DNA from: Methanothermobacter sp.
GTDB taxonomy: Archaea > Methanobacteriota > Methanobacteria > Methanobacteriales > Methanothermobacteraceae
Length of the DNA stretch: 64,000 nt
Assembly (NCBI RefSeq): GCF_030055425.1
Contig: NZ_JASFYE010000002.1
Span: 62,001 to 126,000 of the forward strand
Direction: 5' to 3'
Part shown: positions 34,503 through 43,518 of the stretch, in pieces
Layout of the letters: every line of letters starts with the position of its first letter
Position numbering within the stretch: position 1 is the stretch's first letter
Notes under the pieces: generated by a model
What the model was told of the DNA's origin: nothing
Database searches by the model: none
The model's input: the letters and a program-made list of their open reading frames with translations, nothing else
Program-made: the position numbers and the translations under genes

Positions 34503-34512
34503 CATTTATTAA
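34503..34512 (+). promoter_or_regulatory. TATA box of gatA
   Basis: TTTATTAA within 34503-34512 is a plausible TATA box; transcription would start near 34535, giving a leader of about 120 nt that contains the structured region. Confidence 0.4.
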
Positions 34513-34540
34513 TGTTGAAAATGAAATTAAACCCAGATAG

Positions 34541-34624
34541 GAGGGTGACCAGGCACCTGCAGATACCTCAGGATAACCATCATGGAAAGCCAGGGACCCT
34601 CACATGCAGGTCTTCAGGATAACC
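34541..34624 (+). promoter_or_regulatory. Possible pseudoknot and repeat in the gatA leader
   Basis: GAGGGT (34541-34546) pairs with ACCCTC (34596-34601); ACCTGCA (34555-34561) pairs with TGCAGGT (34605-34611). The arms alternate, as in an H-type pseudoknot. TCAGGATAACC occurs at 34568-34578 and again at 34614-34624. The block ends about 35 bases before the gatA start and may be a structured leader. Confidence 0.4.
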
Positions 34625-34658
34625 GGTTTACTCAATGATAGGATACGGGTGTTTGGAA

Positions 34659-36014
34659 ATGGAAATCATGGATAAGGTTGAAATGATTAAGGATCATGGC
34701 ATGACCGCATCAGAGAACCTTGAAAGGTTCATCAGGACAATAAGGGCAAAAAATGATGACATAAACGCATTTATAGAGGTCAGGGAGGAGGAGGCCTTCC
34801 AGAGGGCTGAGGAGATAGACTCAAGGATAGCCTCCGGCGAGAGGACAGGTAGACTCGCGGGCCTGGTTATAGGTGTTAAGAGCAACATCAACGTGGAGGG
34901 ATTCACGGTATCCGCAGCGTCCAGGACCCTTGAGAACTACACTGGAAGCTACGATGCAACCGTCATAAGGCGCATAAAGGAAGAGGACGGGATAATAGTC
35001 GGCATGACCAATATGGACGAATTCGCAGCAGGGAGTTCAACAGAGACATCATTCTTTGGCCCCACAGACAACCCCTCTGCACCTGGAAGGATACCCGGTG
35101 GTTCCAGTGGGGGAAGCGCCGCTGCCGTTGCAGCCGGGATGTGCGACATTGCACTGGGATCGGATACCGGGGGATCCATAAGGAACCCGGCCTCCCACTG
35201 TGGGGTCATGGGGTTCAAGCCAACCTATGGGCTGGTTTCAAGGCAGGGGCTCCTTGACCTTGCCATGAGCTTCGACCAGATAGGACCCCTTGCAGCTGAC
35301 GTATCTGGCCTTCAGCTGACCCTTGAGGTGATATCAGGCCATGACCCCACCGACCCAACAACCATTTCAGAGGACCATGAACTCGGCGTGGATCGTGAAC
35401 TGAAGGATATGCGCTTCGGGGTCGTGAAAGAGTTCCTTGAGGTCACCGATGAATCGATAGATGCTGCCATCCAGGGGAAACTTGACCTGATAGGGGATGA
35501 GGGGGCTGAGATAGTGGAACTTGATTTCAGGTATATTGACCTCTGCCTCCCAACCTATTACCTCATAAACTATGTTGAATTCTTCTCAGCCACAAGGAAG
35601 TACGATGGCAGGAAGTATGGCCACAGGATAGAGGATGTATGCGGACCTGAGGTGCTCAGGAGGATACACATGGGCTCCTACATCAGCCAGAAGGAACTAT
35701 CTGGTAAATACTACAGGAGGGCCCTCCAGGCAAGGTCACTCATAAGGAGGGAGATAGAGGGTCTCCTGAAGGACGTGGACATAATACTGGGCCCCACAGT
35801 CCCTAAACTCCCCCACAGGCTTGGAGAGGAACTTGAACCAATGGAGATGTATGCCTATGATGTTCTAACAGTCATAGCCAACCTTGCAGGTATACCAGCT
35901 GCAAGCATGCCTGCAGGTGACGCTGATGGGGTCCCTGTGGGTCTGCAGCTCCAGGCAAAGCCAGGCGACGATGGAATGATACTCTCTGCAATGAGGGGTA
36001 TAGCCTCCCTTTAG
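34659..36014 (+). CDS. gatA: Glutamyl/aspartyl-tRNA amidotransferase subunit A
   Basis: 451 residues of the amidase family. The catalytic Lys74 (IGVKSNINVEG), the cis-Ser in PGGSSGGSAA and the nucleophile Ser in GSDTGGSIRNPA are present. With GatB and GatC (not in this window) it makes Asn-tRNA or Gln-tRNA from misacylated precursors; in archaea GatCAB chiefly serves Asn-tRNA since GatDE makes Gln-tRNA. I prefer ATG 34659; ATG 34635 and 34668 are alternatives. A permuted CobQ-like gene follows after 11 bases. Confidence 0.92.
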   Translation: MEIMDKVEMIKDHGMTASENLERFIRTIRAKNDDINAFIEVREEEAFQRAEEIDSRIASGERTGRLAGLVIGVKSNINVEGFTVSAASRTLENYTGSYDATVIRRIKEEDGIIVGMTNMDEFAAGSSTETSFFGPTDNPSAPGRIPGGSSGGSAAAVAAGMCDIALGSDTGGSIRNPASHCGVMGFKPTYGLVSRQGLLDLAMSFDQIGPLAADVSGLQLTLEVISGHDPTDPTTISEDHELGVDRELKDMRFGVVKEFLEVTDESIDAAIQGKLDLIGDEGAEIVELDFRYIDLCLPTYYLINYVEFFSATRKYDGRKYGHRIEDVCGPEVLRRIHMGSYISQKELSGKYYRRALQARSLIRREIEGLLKDVDIILGPTVPKLPHRLGEELEPMEMYAYDVLTVIANLAGIPAASMPAGDADGVPVGLQLQAKPGDDGMILSAMRGIASL

Positions 36015-36025
36015 AGTGAGTTTAC

Positions 36026-37495
36026 ATGAGGATTGGACTCGCATACCTGAGGGGCTCTGTACCGGCCTTTGAGGATTTTGGATTTCTACCCACCGACCTG
36101 GTTAAGGAGAATGGCCTCGTGAATGGTGAGAGGGCCCACAGGGTCCTTGATGGCATCATAATACCCGGTGGGAGCATAGTTGAGTCTGGAAGTCTATCAG
36201 AGGACCTTGCATCAGAGATAAGGAGGATGGCTGCTGAGGGGAAATTTGTCCTGGGCATCTGCTCAGGGTTCCAGGCACTGGCAGAGAGGACGGATATAGG
36301 GAGAAAATCGCCGTGCCCCATATACAGGGAGGGTCTGGGGCTCCTGAATGTATCATTTCACCCGATGATAAGCAACGACCGTGTTGAGGCCCTTATCACC
36401 GGTGAATCGTTTCTCACCTCAGGTTTAACCGGTGAGAGGGTAACCGGTTTTCACTGCCACACCTACGGTGAGATAAGGGGGGATGCGCCTGAGATAATGC
36501 GCTCCATAATAAGGAGGGCCGATTACAGGGACAGGAGGCTTGAGGTAACCTCCGGGGTCTGCAGTGATGATGGAAACGTCGCAGGTACCATGGTCCACGG
36601 GGCACTGGATGAGAACCCCGCCCTTGTGGAGAACATACTGGAGTTTCTGGGTGCCGGTGAGGATGCAAGGGAGAGGATAATGGAGAAGAACAGGGAACTC
36701 AGAAAAACCCTCAGGTCAGAGATAGGCGTGGAAACAGGTATAAACGTTGAAGAAAGAGTAAGGGAGACCAGGAAGACCCCTCAGGCCATCATGATAGCAT
36801 CCACAGGCTCGGATGCAGGGAAGACCTTCATAGTCACCGGCCTTGCAGGGGCCCTCAGGAGGCGGGGTCTCAGGGTGGGGGTCATGAAGGTGGGCCCTGA
36901 TGTGAGGGACATAGTACCGGCCCTCTACCTCATAAAGGAGCCCATGGAGGAACACTCCTCCATAAGGATAGGGCACCTGGGGTGGATGGACCTTGAGGAT
37001 GCCCTGGAATCGGTGAGGGGAAGGTATGATATAATACTGATCGAGGGTGTTATGAGCATATTAACAGGGCTCCTCAATGAAACCGTACCCTACTCAGGGG
37101 CTGAAATCGCTCTTGCAGCCGGAATCCCGGTTATAATGGTGGCCGGCTGCAGCAGGGGCGGGGTGGAGTCCGCGGCCGTTGACCTGGACGCCCATATAGG
37201 TGTCCTTGAGAAACTTGGGGTTGAGGTCCCCCATGCCATCCTCAACAGGGTCTATGACATGGATATATTCGAGAGGGCCTCAGGGGGGAGGTACCTTGCT
37301 CTGCCCAGGGTTAGGATGAGCATGAGGGGCGGCACCCCTGAGGTTGAGATAAAACTTGAGGACTTCTGCATGAGGGCAATGGAGGCTGTTGAGGAGAACC
37401 TTGACGTGGATCTTCTAATATCTGAGGCAGCGGAACCAGAATTCAGGGGATACACTGACCTTGAGGAGATAATGAGAAGATTCAGGAAAAATTAG
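36026..37495 (+). CDS. CobQ/CbiP-like protein with reversed domain order
   Basis: 489 residues. The first ~200 residues are a GATase_3-like glutaminase (IIPGGS at 46, nucleophile Cys79 in GICSGFQAL, GFHCHTYGEIRG, TMVHGALDENP). A linker follows, then a dethiobiotin-synthase/CobQ-type P-loop domain (STGSDAGKTFIVTG about 257, then GVMKVGPDVRDIVP and IILIEGVMS). In CbiP and CbiA the ATPase domain comes first, so the order is swapped. Active-site residues look intact, so an ATP- and glutamine-dependent amidation is likely. The substrate is unknown; cobyric acid and other tetrapyrroles are candidates. It is 11 bases after gatA. Confidence 0.82.
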   Translation: MRIGLAYLRGSVPAFEDFGFLPTDLVKENGLVNGERAHRVLDGIIIPGGSIVESGSLSEDLASEIRRMAAEGKFVLGICSGFQALAERTDIGRKSPCPIYREGLGLLNVSFHPMISNDRVEALITGESFLTSGLTGERVTGFHCHTYGEIRGDAPEIMRSIIRRADYRDRRLEVTSGVCSDDGNVAGTMVHGALDENPALVENILEFLGAGEDARERIMEKNRELRKTLRSEIGVETGINVEERVRETRKTPQAIMIASTGSDAGKTFIVTGLAGALRRRGLRVGVMKVGPDVRDIVPALYLIKEPMEEHSSIRIGHLGWMDLEDALESVRGRYDIILIEGVMSILTGLLNETVPYSGAEIALAAGIPVIMVAGCSRGGVESAAVDLDAHIGVLEKLGVEVPHAILNRVYDMDIFERASGGRYLALPRVRMSMRGGTPEVEIKLEDFCMRAMEAVEENLDVDLLISEAAEPEFRGYTDLEEIMRRFRKN

Positions 37496-37528
37496 GTTAT
37501 TTTTTTAAGTAAGACGAAATAGTGGGGG
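37496..37528. terminator. Convergent T-run terminators
   Basis: TTATTTTTTTAAG after the plus-strand stop and AAATTTAACCCCC... facing the minus-strand gene end; a seven-T run should end the gatA transcript. Confidence 0.45.
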
Positions 37529-38257
37529 TTAAATTTCAAGATCCTCCTCAGGGATCTCCTCCCCCTCTGTTATTGTTATACCCTCCTCTCCCCCTATCTC
37601 ATAGGTGAGGAACTGGAGGGGTGTCTTTGTGCTTCTCATCTTAACTATGTCCATTATACGCTCCCTTCGACCCGTGTAGGGGTTCTCCCTCCTGCCGAGC
37701 TTTATGGCACCATAGACCGAGAAGAGGGCAAGTTCATTGAATTCTTTGGAGGTTGCGCTGTCAAGTATGATGACAGAGGTTATCCCCCTCTGCTTGAGCT
37801 CATATACCAGGAGGTCAAACTGGTTCCTGAACTCATATGCTGTTAACTTGGCTGTGTAGCCCCCAAGACTGTCTATAACGACCACCTCAGCCTCAGGGGG
37901 GATGTCGTGTATTATCTTGGTGAAGTTGCCCTTCATTGGGTCCATGTCCATGCTGAGCTCGGCCTCTGTTATCCTGGCCCTTATACCGGTCAGTTCAATG
38001 AAGTTGAGGAGTCCCCTCTCCTCAAGTTCCTGGGTGTTCCAGCCAAAGGAGTTTGCCTGGATGTGGAGGTCATTGGCGTCCTCCTCGGCTGTGATATAGA
38101 CCGTGTTGTATCCCTCCATGCAGCTGCTTATTGCAAAACGCAATCCAAAGATTGTCTTCCCGCATCCGGGTTCCCCGGTTATGAGGACGGATCTGCCCAT
38201 GGGGAAGCCGCCTATTGTGTCATCAAGTCCACTGATTCCTATTTTCAGCCTATCCAT
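37529..38257 (-). CDS. KaiC-like RecA-superfamily ATPase
   Basis: 242 residues, a single KaiC-type domain: [21 protein letters not shown], Walker [10 protein letters not shown], an acidic pair after YITAEED, and Walker [11 protein letters not shown]. Such single-domain KaiC proteins are widespread in archaea and may act in signalling (archaellum FlaH-like) or redox sensing; no specific role is known. ATG 38257 follows GAGGTG by six bases; GTG 38266 is part of that site. It lies 11 bases after ribB. Confidence 0.88.
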   Translation of the reverse strand: MDRLKIGISGLDDTIGGFPMGRSVLITGEPGCGKTIFGLRFAISSCMEGYNTVYITAEEDANDLHIQANSFGWNTQELEERGLLNFIELTGIRARITEAELSMDMDPMKGNFTKIIHDIPPEAEVVVIDSLGGYTAKLTAYEFRNQFDLLVYELKQRGITSVIILDSATSKEFNELALFSVYGAIKLGRRENPYTGRRERIMDIVKMRSTKTPLQFLTYEIGGEEGITITEGEEIPEEDLEI

Positions 38258-38268
38258 AAGAAACACCT

Positions 38269-38943
38269 CTAAGATCTGAATTCCATGTATGATTCAATGA
38301 GGTCTGCTCCGCTCATGAATATGAGGTCGTGTTCCTCTGCATATTTCATGGCGTCATCTGTTGAAAGCGCATTACCGGTCCTGTCATCCATCATCTCACA
38401 GCAGACCGCAACTCCCTCAAGCCCGGCCATCTCCATGAGTGCTATGCTCATCTCGGTGTGGCCCCTCCTCCTGGTCACATGGCCATCAGCGGCCCTCAGG
38501 AGGGTGACATGGCCTGGTGACCTGAAAAGATCCCCGAACTCATGGTGTTTTTTGTTTTTACAGAGCTCTGCAAGCTCCTTTATGGTTAAAGCCCTGTCAT
38601 TGTCGGTTATTCCCGTGAATGTCCTCCGGTGGTTCACTGTTATGGAGAACGCCGACTTTTCATCGTAGGGTATATCGTGGGGTGATAGCCTGCTGAGTAC
38701 CGGGTAGCGGCCTGAGGCCTCATTCATTATATCGGTCATGTAGGGTATGCCGAGACTTTCTGAGTTCTCCCATGATACAGGTACACATATGAGGCCACCT
38801 GCATCGTTCCTCATGACCCTGATATGATCGGGGGTTGTTTTTTCAGCAGCAACAATCATATCTGTTTCCCGTTCACGGTTGTCCGCGTCGAATACAAGGA
38901 CCATTTCTCCCTTTCTGAGTGCTTTAAGGGCTTCCTGAATCAT
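38269..38943 (-). CDS. ribB: 3,4-dihydroxy-2-butanone 4-phosphate synthase
   Basis: 224 residues. [29 protein letters not shown], and [18 protein letters not shown] are the catalytic motifs. It turns ribulose 5-phosphate into the four-carbon unit for riboflavin, and so for FMN, FAD and the deazaflavin F420. ATG 38943 has GTGATC just before it; GTG 38967 is an alternative. In one run with ribK and sepS. Confidence 0.95.
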   Translation of the reverse strand: MIQEALKALRKGEMVLVFDADNRERETDMIVAAEKTTPDHIRVMRNDAGGLICVPVSWENSESLGIPYMTDIMNEASGRYPVLSRLSPHDIPYDEKSAFSITVNHRRTFTGITDNDRALTIKELAELCKNKKHHEFGDLFRSPGHVTLLRAADGHVTRRRGHTEMSIALMEMAGLEGVAVCCEMMDDRTGNALSTDDAMKYAEEHDLIFMSGADLIESYMEFRS

Positions 38944-38971
38944 ATGATCACGACTCTGTTGTATCACTCAA

Positions 38972-39361
38972 TTAATCTGATGATTCATCATCCATTATCT
39001 TTAGGCTAACAGTATCTCCATCTCTTAATTTAAGGGTTTTTCTGAGGTTTACAGGGGCAACAAATTCAAGGCACACATCCCTGTGATGGGTTTTAACAGG
39101 GAACAGAATGGCTCCATCAACCTCATCGTTCAGCACGGCCCTAACATAGAGCACATCCCCGAAACCGCCACCACCATGTATTTTATCAGCCTTAAGGCGC
39201 AGTTTCCTGACGATTTCAGGGGTACCGGTTTCTATGTTGAGGGTGCCGGGGAATGGTTCGAAACCCAGTTTCTCCCTGAACTGTTCAAGGTAGACGTCCC
39301 GCGTCATGAAGTATGCGCCCTCACCGAAACCTGACCTGACCCTTCCGGTTATGATCATCAT
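38972..39361 (-). CDS. ribK: CTP-dependent riboflavin kinase
   Basis: 129 residues of the archaeal RibK family: GRVRSGFGEGAYFM, FPGTLNIE, DKIHGGGGFGDVLYVRA, the swapped-beta-barrel kinase that uses CTP rather than ATP to make FMN. The start lies beside the sepS stop (TGATCATG), so translation is coupled. Confidence 0.93.
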   Translation of the reverse strand: MMIITGRVRSGFGEGAYFMTRDVYLEQFREKLGFEPFPGTLNIETGTPEIVRKLRLKADKIHGGGGFGDVLYVRAVLNDEVDGAILFPVKTHHRDVCLEFVAPVNLRKTLKLRDGDTVSLKIMDDESSD

Positions 39362-39363
39362 GA

Positions 39364-40959
39364 TCACTCCAGCCTGCCCCTTACCGTTGAGAAGAGGGGG
39401 CCCCTCAGGTCTATCTCACGGTTTCTGCCTGTTATGTACCTCATGGCCACATCATCCAGGATGAGGTTCAGGTCAGAGAGGGACCTTGCTATCGTGCTCC
39501 TCACCTCAACCTCATCGGCGCCGCTCACAGCCATCTCCTCCACCCTGTAGGCTGCCTCGGCTGCAAGTGCATCCATGTAGGTTATCCCTGTGTTGAGGCC
39601 ATCCCGCCGGGCGCTGGCTATGAGTTCGTTGTCCAGTTCAGTCCCGGGTGGAACACCCAGTATGTTGCCATCGTGGATGTAGATGGTGTTCCAGACCGCC
39701 GGTCCAAGGAGCCGTGTGTTCTCCTCATCCTCAACTGCCTCCACCCTGATCCTCCTCCCAAGGAATTCACCACTGTAAACCTCAAAGCTGCAGGGTGACT
39801 CTGCGTCTGCATGGGCCCTCCAGGTTTCAATTATCCTCTCCATCAGCATCCTGCCATCTGAGGTTACAGGGTGGAGGTTTATCCTGAGCATGCCGGCGAT
39901 GTCCCTGTCGGTGAGACTCCAGGGGCCATGGATCTGGGGGTAGACCATCTCCCGGACGTCATCCACCTGGTTGAGTATCATGGCCACACGTTCAACACCC
40001 ACCCCGAGGTTCATGACCTCCTCGTCTATACCGTACATTGAGAGTGCTATGGGGGAGTATAACCCGAAGGTTGCAATTTCAACCCAGTCCCGGAGGCCAG
40101 GGTGGTAGGCGTAGACCTCTGTCTGGGTCCCGGGAATGTAGTACTTGGATTTCTTCTCATCAGGCAGAAACTTGAACCTTGAGAAGCCGAAGTGCTCAAG
40201 CAGGCCCTCGGCCACTGCCTTCCCAACGTCGAGGGGGACCTCATCGTCCACAAAGACACATGAGGCTGAGTGATAGGTCATGAGGTGACTTGAATCCTCC
40301 CTCTGCTCCCTCCTGAAGCACCGGTCAATTGAGAAGAGTTTCAGGGGGAGGGGGTACCTGTCATGTATGTTCTGCAGGGATATGAACCATCCGGAGGTCA
40401 TATGGGACCTAAGGGTTGTCCTACCTGCCACGGGCTTGAGGTCCCTTATCTCAGGGAACACCCTCTCGATGATCCTGAGGGCGTCATGGCTTTCAACCTC
40501 AAGGGCCCCGGATACCTCAAGGACGAGGTCGTCCCCTGAGATGTCACCCTTCTTGTAGGACCTGAAGACCTCCTTGAGGCTCTGGATTCTGTCCTCTGTC
40601 ACCTCAACTCCCATATCCTCTATCATCCGGATCTTATCAAGGCCCAGGCCTATGTCTGGCCTTGGAAGCCCCCCCAGGTAGAAGCAGCGGTCCAGGACCG
40701 CCGGGGCCTCGGGGCCGAACTGGCGGTATATGTGCTCCTCGTCTATGAATACCGGGTTCACCATCTCACTGAAACCCAGCCTGAGGTAGGCCTCCCTTAT
40801 CATCCAGATGGTGTCATAGAGGATGTGGGATTTTCCCACACCAAACCTCAGGCGTGGATACTGCATGTCATGGTGGGGCTTTTTAAGGAGCTTCCCGCTC
40901 TCAAGCCATGCCCTCTCAAAGTCCCTCCTTGATAGTTTAACTATATCCTTCTTCTTCAA
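39364..40959 (-). CDS. sepS: O-phosphoseryl-tRNA synthetase
   Basis: 531-residue class II synthetase of the SepRS type. Motif 2 is FSIDRCFRREQREDSSHL, motif 3 GVGVERVAMILN; TSGWFISLQ and the C-terminal anticodon-binding region are typical. It charges tRNA-Cys with O-phosphoserine, which SepCysS then converts to Cys-tRNA-Cys, the only route to Cys-tRNA in organisms without CysRS. Start TTG at 40959 has GGGGG close upstream. It leads the sepS-ribK-ribB-KaiC run. Confidence 0.96.
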   Translation of the reverse strand: MKKKDIVKLSRRDFERAWLESGKLLKKPHHDMQYPRLRFGVGKSHILYDTIWMIREAYLRLGFSEMVNPVFIDEEHIYRQFGPEAPAVLDRCFYLGGLPRPDIGLGLDKIRMIEDMGVEVTEDRIQSLKEVFRSYKKGDISGDDLVLEVSGALEVESHDALRIIERVFPEIRDLKPVAGRTTLRSHMTSGWFISLQNIHDRYPLPLKLFSIDRCFRREQREDSSHLMTYHSASCVFVDDEVPLDVGKAVAEGLLEHFGFSRFKFLPDEKKSKYYIPGTQTEVYAYHPGLRDWVEIATFGLYSPIALSMYGIDEEVMNLGVGVERVAMILNQVDDVREMVYPQIHGPWSLTDRDIAGMLRINLHPVTSDGRMLMERIIETWRAHADAESPCSFEVYSGEFLGRRIRVEAVEDEENTRLLGPAVWNTIYIHDGNILGVPPGTELDNELIASARRDGLNTGITYMDALAAEAAYRVEEMAVSGADEVEVRSTIARSLSDLNLILDDVAMRYITGRNREIDLRGPLFSTVRGRLE

Positions 40960-41153
40960 ATGGAACCCCCGTGATCTTTATGGTATACGTAATAGGGATC
41001 ATCAAGTGCGATGAGCCGGGTTATCACCCATCATGAGATGCTTCCGTTAAATTAGCCAGTTGAAGGTGCCTTCAGTTTTCCCACCGTCACCTTCAACAGG
41101 AAGGGTGATCTTTCACTTCCCATATTCATCACCTTAACATATTGACTGCCAAA

Positions 41154-41162
41154 CCTTATAAT
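41154..41162 (+). promoter_or_regulatory. TATA box of tfrA; probable leaderless transcript
   Basis: CCTTATAAT lies about 28 bases before the ATG at 41186, and there is no ribosome binding site before it, which fits a transcript starting at that codon. Confidence 0.5.
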
Positions 41163-41185
41163 AATGAATGTTGAAAATAATCTCC

Positions 41186-42829
41186 ATGGAAAGCGAGCTT
41201 TACGAATGTGATGTTCTCATAATAGGCTCAGGCGGAGCCGGCTGCAGGGCAGCAATTGAGGTTTCTGAACACAAACTGACACCAATCATAGTTTCAAAAG
41301 GTTTATCATTCAAATCAGGATGCACAGGAATGGCTGAGGGCGGATACAACGCCGCATTCGCATGCGTTGATCCAGAGGACAGTCCCGATGTCCACTTTGA
41401 GGATACAATGAGGGGCGGGGGATTCATCAACGACCCCAGACTTGTCCGTATACTGGTGGACGAGGCCCCTGACAGGCTGAGGGACCTTGAAGAATATGGT
41501 GCACTCTTTGACCGCCAGGAGTCAGGCCTCCTGGATCAGAGGCCCTTCGGAGGCCAGACCTACAGGAGGACATGCTACCATGGGGACAGGACAGGCCATG
41601 AGATGATCATGGCCCTCAAGGAGGAGGTTATAAGGAGGGACATAGAGACCATCGATGAGGTGATGATAACCTCACTCCTTGTTGAGGATGGCAGCGTCCT
41701 TGGCGCCATGGGTGTATCCATCAGGAATTCGGAGCCTGTGGCCTTCAGGGCCTCCTCCACCATACTGGCATCAGGGGGGGCAGGCCACATATACCCTGTG
41801 ACCTCCAACACCATGCAGAAGGGCGGTGATGGCTTTGCAATTGCCTGGAAGGCGGGGGCTGACCTCATAGACATGGAACAGGTCCAGTTCCACCCCACCG
41901 GCATGGTCTACCCTGAGTCACGGAGGGGGGTCCTTGTGACGGAGGCCGTGAGGGGTGAGGGCGGTATACTCCTCAACAGTGAGGGTGAACGGTTCATGGG
42001 CCGCTATGACCCCCGAGGGGAACTTGCAACAAGGGACGTGGTTGCAAGGGCCATATACACCGAGATAATGGAGGGCAGGGGGACCGAGAACGGCGGCGTC
42101 TACCTCGATGTGAGCCACCTCCCTGATGAGGTTATAGAGGAGAAACTTGAGACCATGCTACTCCAGTTCCTGGATGTGGGCGTGGATATAAGGTCCGAGC
42201 CAATGGAGGTTGCACCCACAGCACACCACTTCATGGGGGGTGTCAGGATAGATGAGTGGGGCAGAACCAACCTCAGGAACTTCTTCGCAGCGGGAGAGGT
42301 GGCAGGCGGTGTCCACGGGGCCAACAGGCTCGGAGGAAATGCCCTGGCCGATACCCAGGTATTCGGGAGGAGGGCAGGCATATCGGCTGCAAAAAACGCC
42401 ATGGATTCATCCATGAGACAGGTCAGGCCACTCATTGAGGAGGAAGAACAGCGGATTAAGGGCCTGGTCCGCGATGGATCCATAAGGCCGGCTGAGATAA
42501 GGGATGAACTCCATGAGGCGATGTGGAGTGATGTTGCAATTGTGAGGAGCCGGAGGTCACTTGAATCTGCAATGTCCAGGATTTCCACGCTGATGGATAA
42601 ACTGGGGGACCTTGATGTCCCTGAGACAGGAGGGTTTAACAGCAACCTCCTGGAGGCCCTTGAACTTGAGAACATGCTCATAACAGCCTCACTGGTGACC
42701 CGCTCAGCCCTTATACGGGAGGAGAGCAGGGGGTCCCACTACCGGGAGGATTTCCCTGAAACACGCCCAGAATGGAAAAGGAGCATATTACTAAACAGGA
42801 AGGGAGATCCTCAGTTCATAGAGAGATGA
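41186..42829 (+). CDS. tfrA: Thiol:fumarate reductase subunit A (flavoprotein)
   Basis: 547 residues of the succinate dehydrogenase/fumarate reductase flavoprotein family. DVLIIGSGGAGCRAA binds FAD; QVQFHPTGM, TEAVRGEGGILLN and HGANRLGGNALADTQVFG are active-site and FAD motifs. The His that binds FAD covalently in other family members is replaced (SGCTGMAEGGYNA), so FAD is probably not covalent. TfrA reduces fumarate with coenzymes M and B as donors, giving CoM-S-S-CoB; the FeS subunit TfrB is not in this window. ATG 41168 would add six residues; TATA position favours 41186. Confidence 0.9.
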   Translation: MESELYECDVLIIGSGGAGCRAAIEVSEHKLTPIIVSKGLSFKSGCTGMAEGGYNAAFACVDPEDSPDVHFEDTMRGGGFINDPRLVRILVDEAPDRLRDLEEYGALFDRQESGLLDQRPFGGQTYRRTCYHGDRTGHEMIMALKEEVIRRDIETIDEVMITSLLVEDGSVLGAMGVSIRNSEPVAFRASSTILASGGAGHIYPVTSNTMQKGGDGFAIAWKAGADLIDMEQVQFHPTGMVYPESRRGVLVTEAVRGEGGILLNSEGERFMGRYDPRGELATRDVVARAIYTEIMEGRGTENGGVYLDVSHLPDEVIEEKLETMLLQFLDVGVDIRSEPMEVAPTAHHFMGGVRIDEWGRTNLRNFFAAGEVAGGVHGANRLGGNALADTQVFGRRAGISAAKNAMDSSMRQVRPLIEEEEQRIKGLVRDGSIRPAEIRDELHEAMWSDVAIVRSRRSLESAMSRISTLMDKLGDLDVPETGGFNSNLLEALELENMLITASLVTRSALIREESRGSHYREDFPETRPEWKRSILLNRKGDPQFIER

Positions 42830-42837
42830 GCAGTAAG

Positions 42838-43509
42838 TTAAAACTGCTCAGAGGTCACCATATCCATTATCTCAGGGCTGCGGTAGTCTCTGAAGACATG
42901 ATCAGCCCCGGCCCGTGTGAGATCTGCCTCCCCGTACCTCCCGGCTGCTATTCCAATCTTAAGGGCACCCACATGGGCCCCGGCCATCATATCGTAGGGT
43001 GTGTCACCGAAGAGGACGATTCTTCCCGAGGCCCCCATCTCAAGTCCCCTTTTAACCGCGATTTCTGTGAGCTCCTCCCTTATGGGGCTGTCACTCCCAA
43101 AGCCCCCGAATGAGAAGTAACCTGCAATTCCAGCCCTCTCAAGCTTCATGAAGGCTATTTCCTTCAGGTTACCTGTGACAATCCCCATGCAGGCACTGCA
43201 GGATCTTAGAGCCTCAAGAAACTCCATAACACCATCTATGAGTCTGATATCATCGTACTGGATGTTTTTTCCCACATAAACTACGAGTTCATGGAGGAAG
43301 TCATCCATACCATCATCTATATCCTCTGATTTGAGGCCCAGGAGGCTGAGGACCTCCCTGGCTATTGCAGGGTCTGTTTTTCCATGGTAATCTATGAGGT
43401 CAACGGTGGCGTCAACACCGTAGACTTCCCTGAAAGCATGGCTGAATGCCTCCTCATGGACCTCTGAGCGGTGTATGAGGGTTTTGTCTATGTCGAATAG
43501 TGCGATCAT
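42838..43509 (-). CDS. HAD-family phosphatase, phosphoglycolate phosphatase-like
   Basis: 223 residues: motif I ALFDIDKTL, motif II GIVTGN, Lys in FMKLERAG, motif IV VLFGDTPYDMMAG, with an alpha-helical cap between residues 20 and 90. This is the subfamily containing phosphoglycolate phosphatase and beta-phosphoglucomutase; substrate unknown. Follows dadD by nine bases. Confidence 0.86.
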   Translation of the reverse strand: MIALFDIDKTLIHRSEVHEEAFSHAFREVYGVDATVDLIDYHGKTDPAIAREVLSLLGLKSEDIDDGMDDFLHELVVYVGKNIQYDDIRLIDGVMEFLEALRSCSACMGIVTGNLKEIAFMKLERAGIAGYFSFGGFGSDSPIREELTEIAVKRGLEMGASGRIVLFGDTPYDMMAGAHVGALKIGIAAGRYGEADLTRAGADHVFRDYRSPEIMDMVTSEQF

Positions 43510-43518
43510 CTTCCGAAC

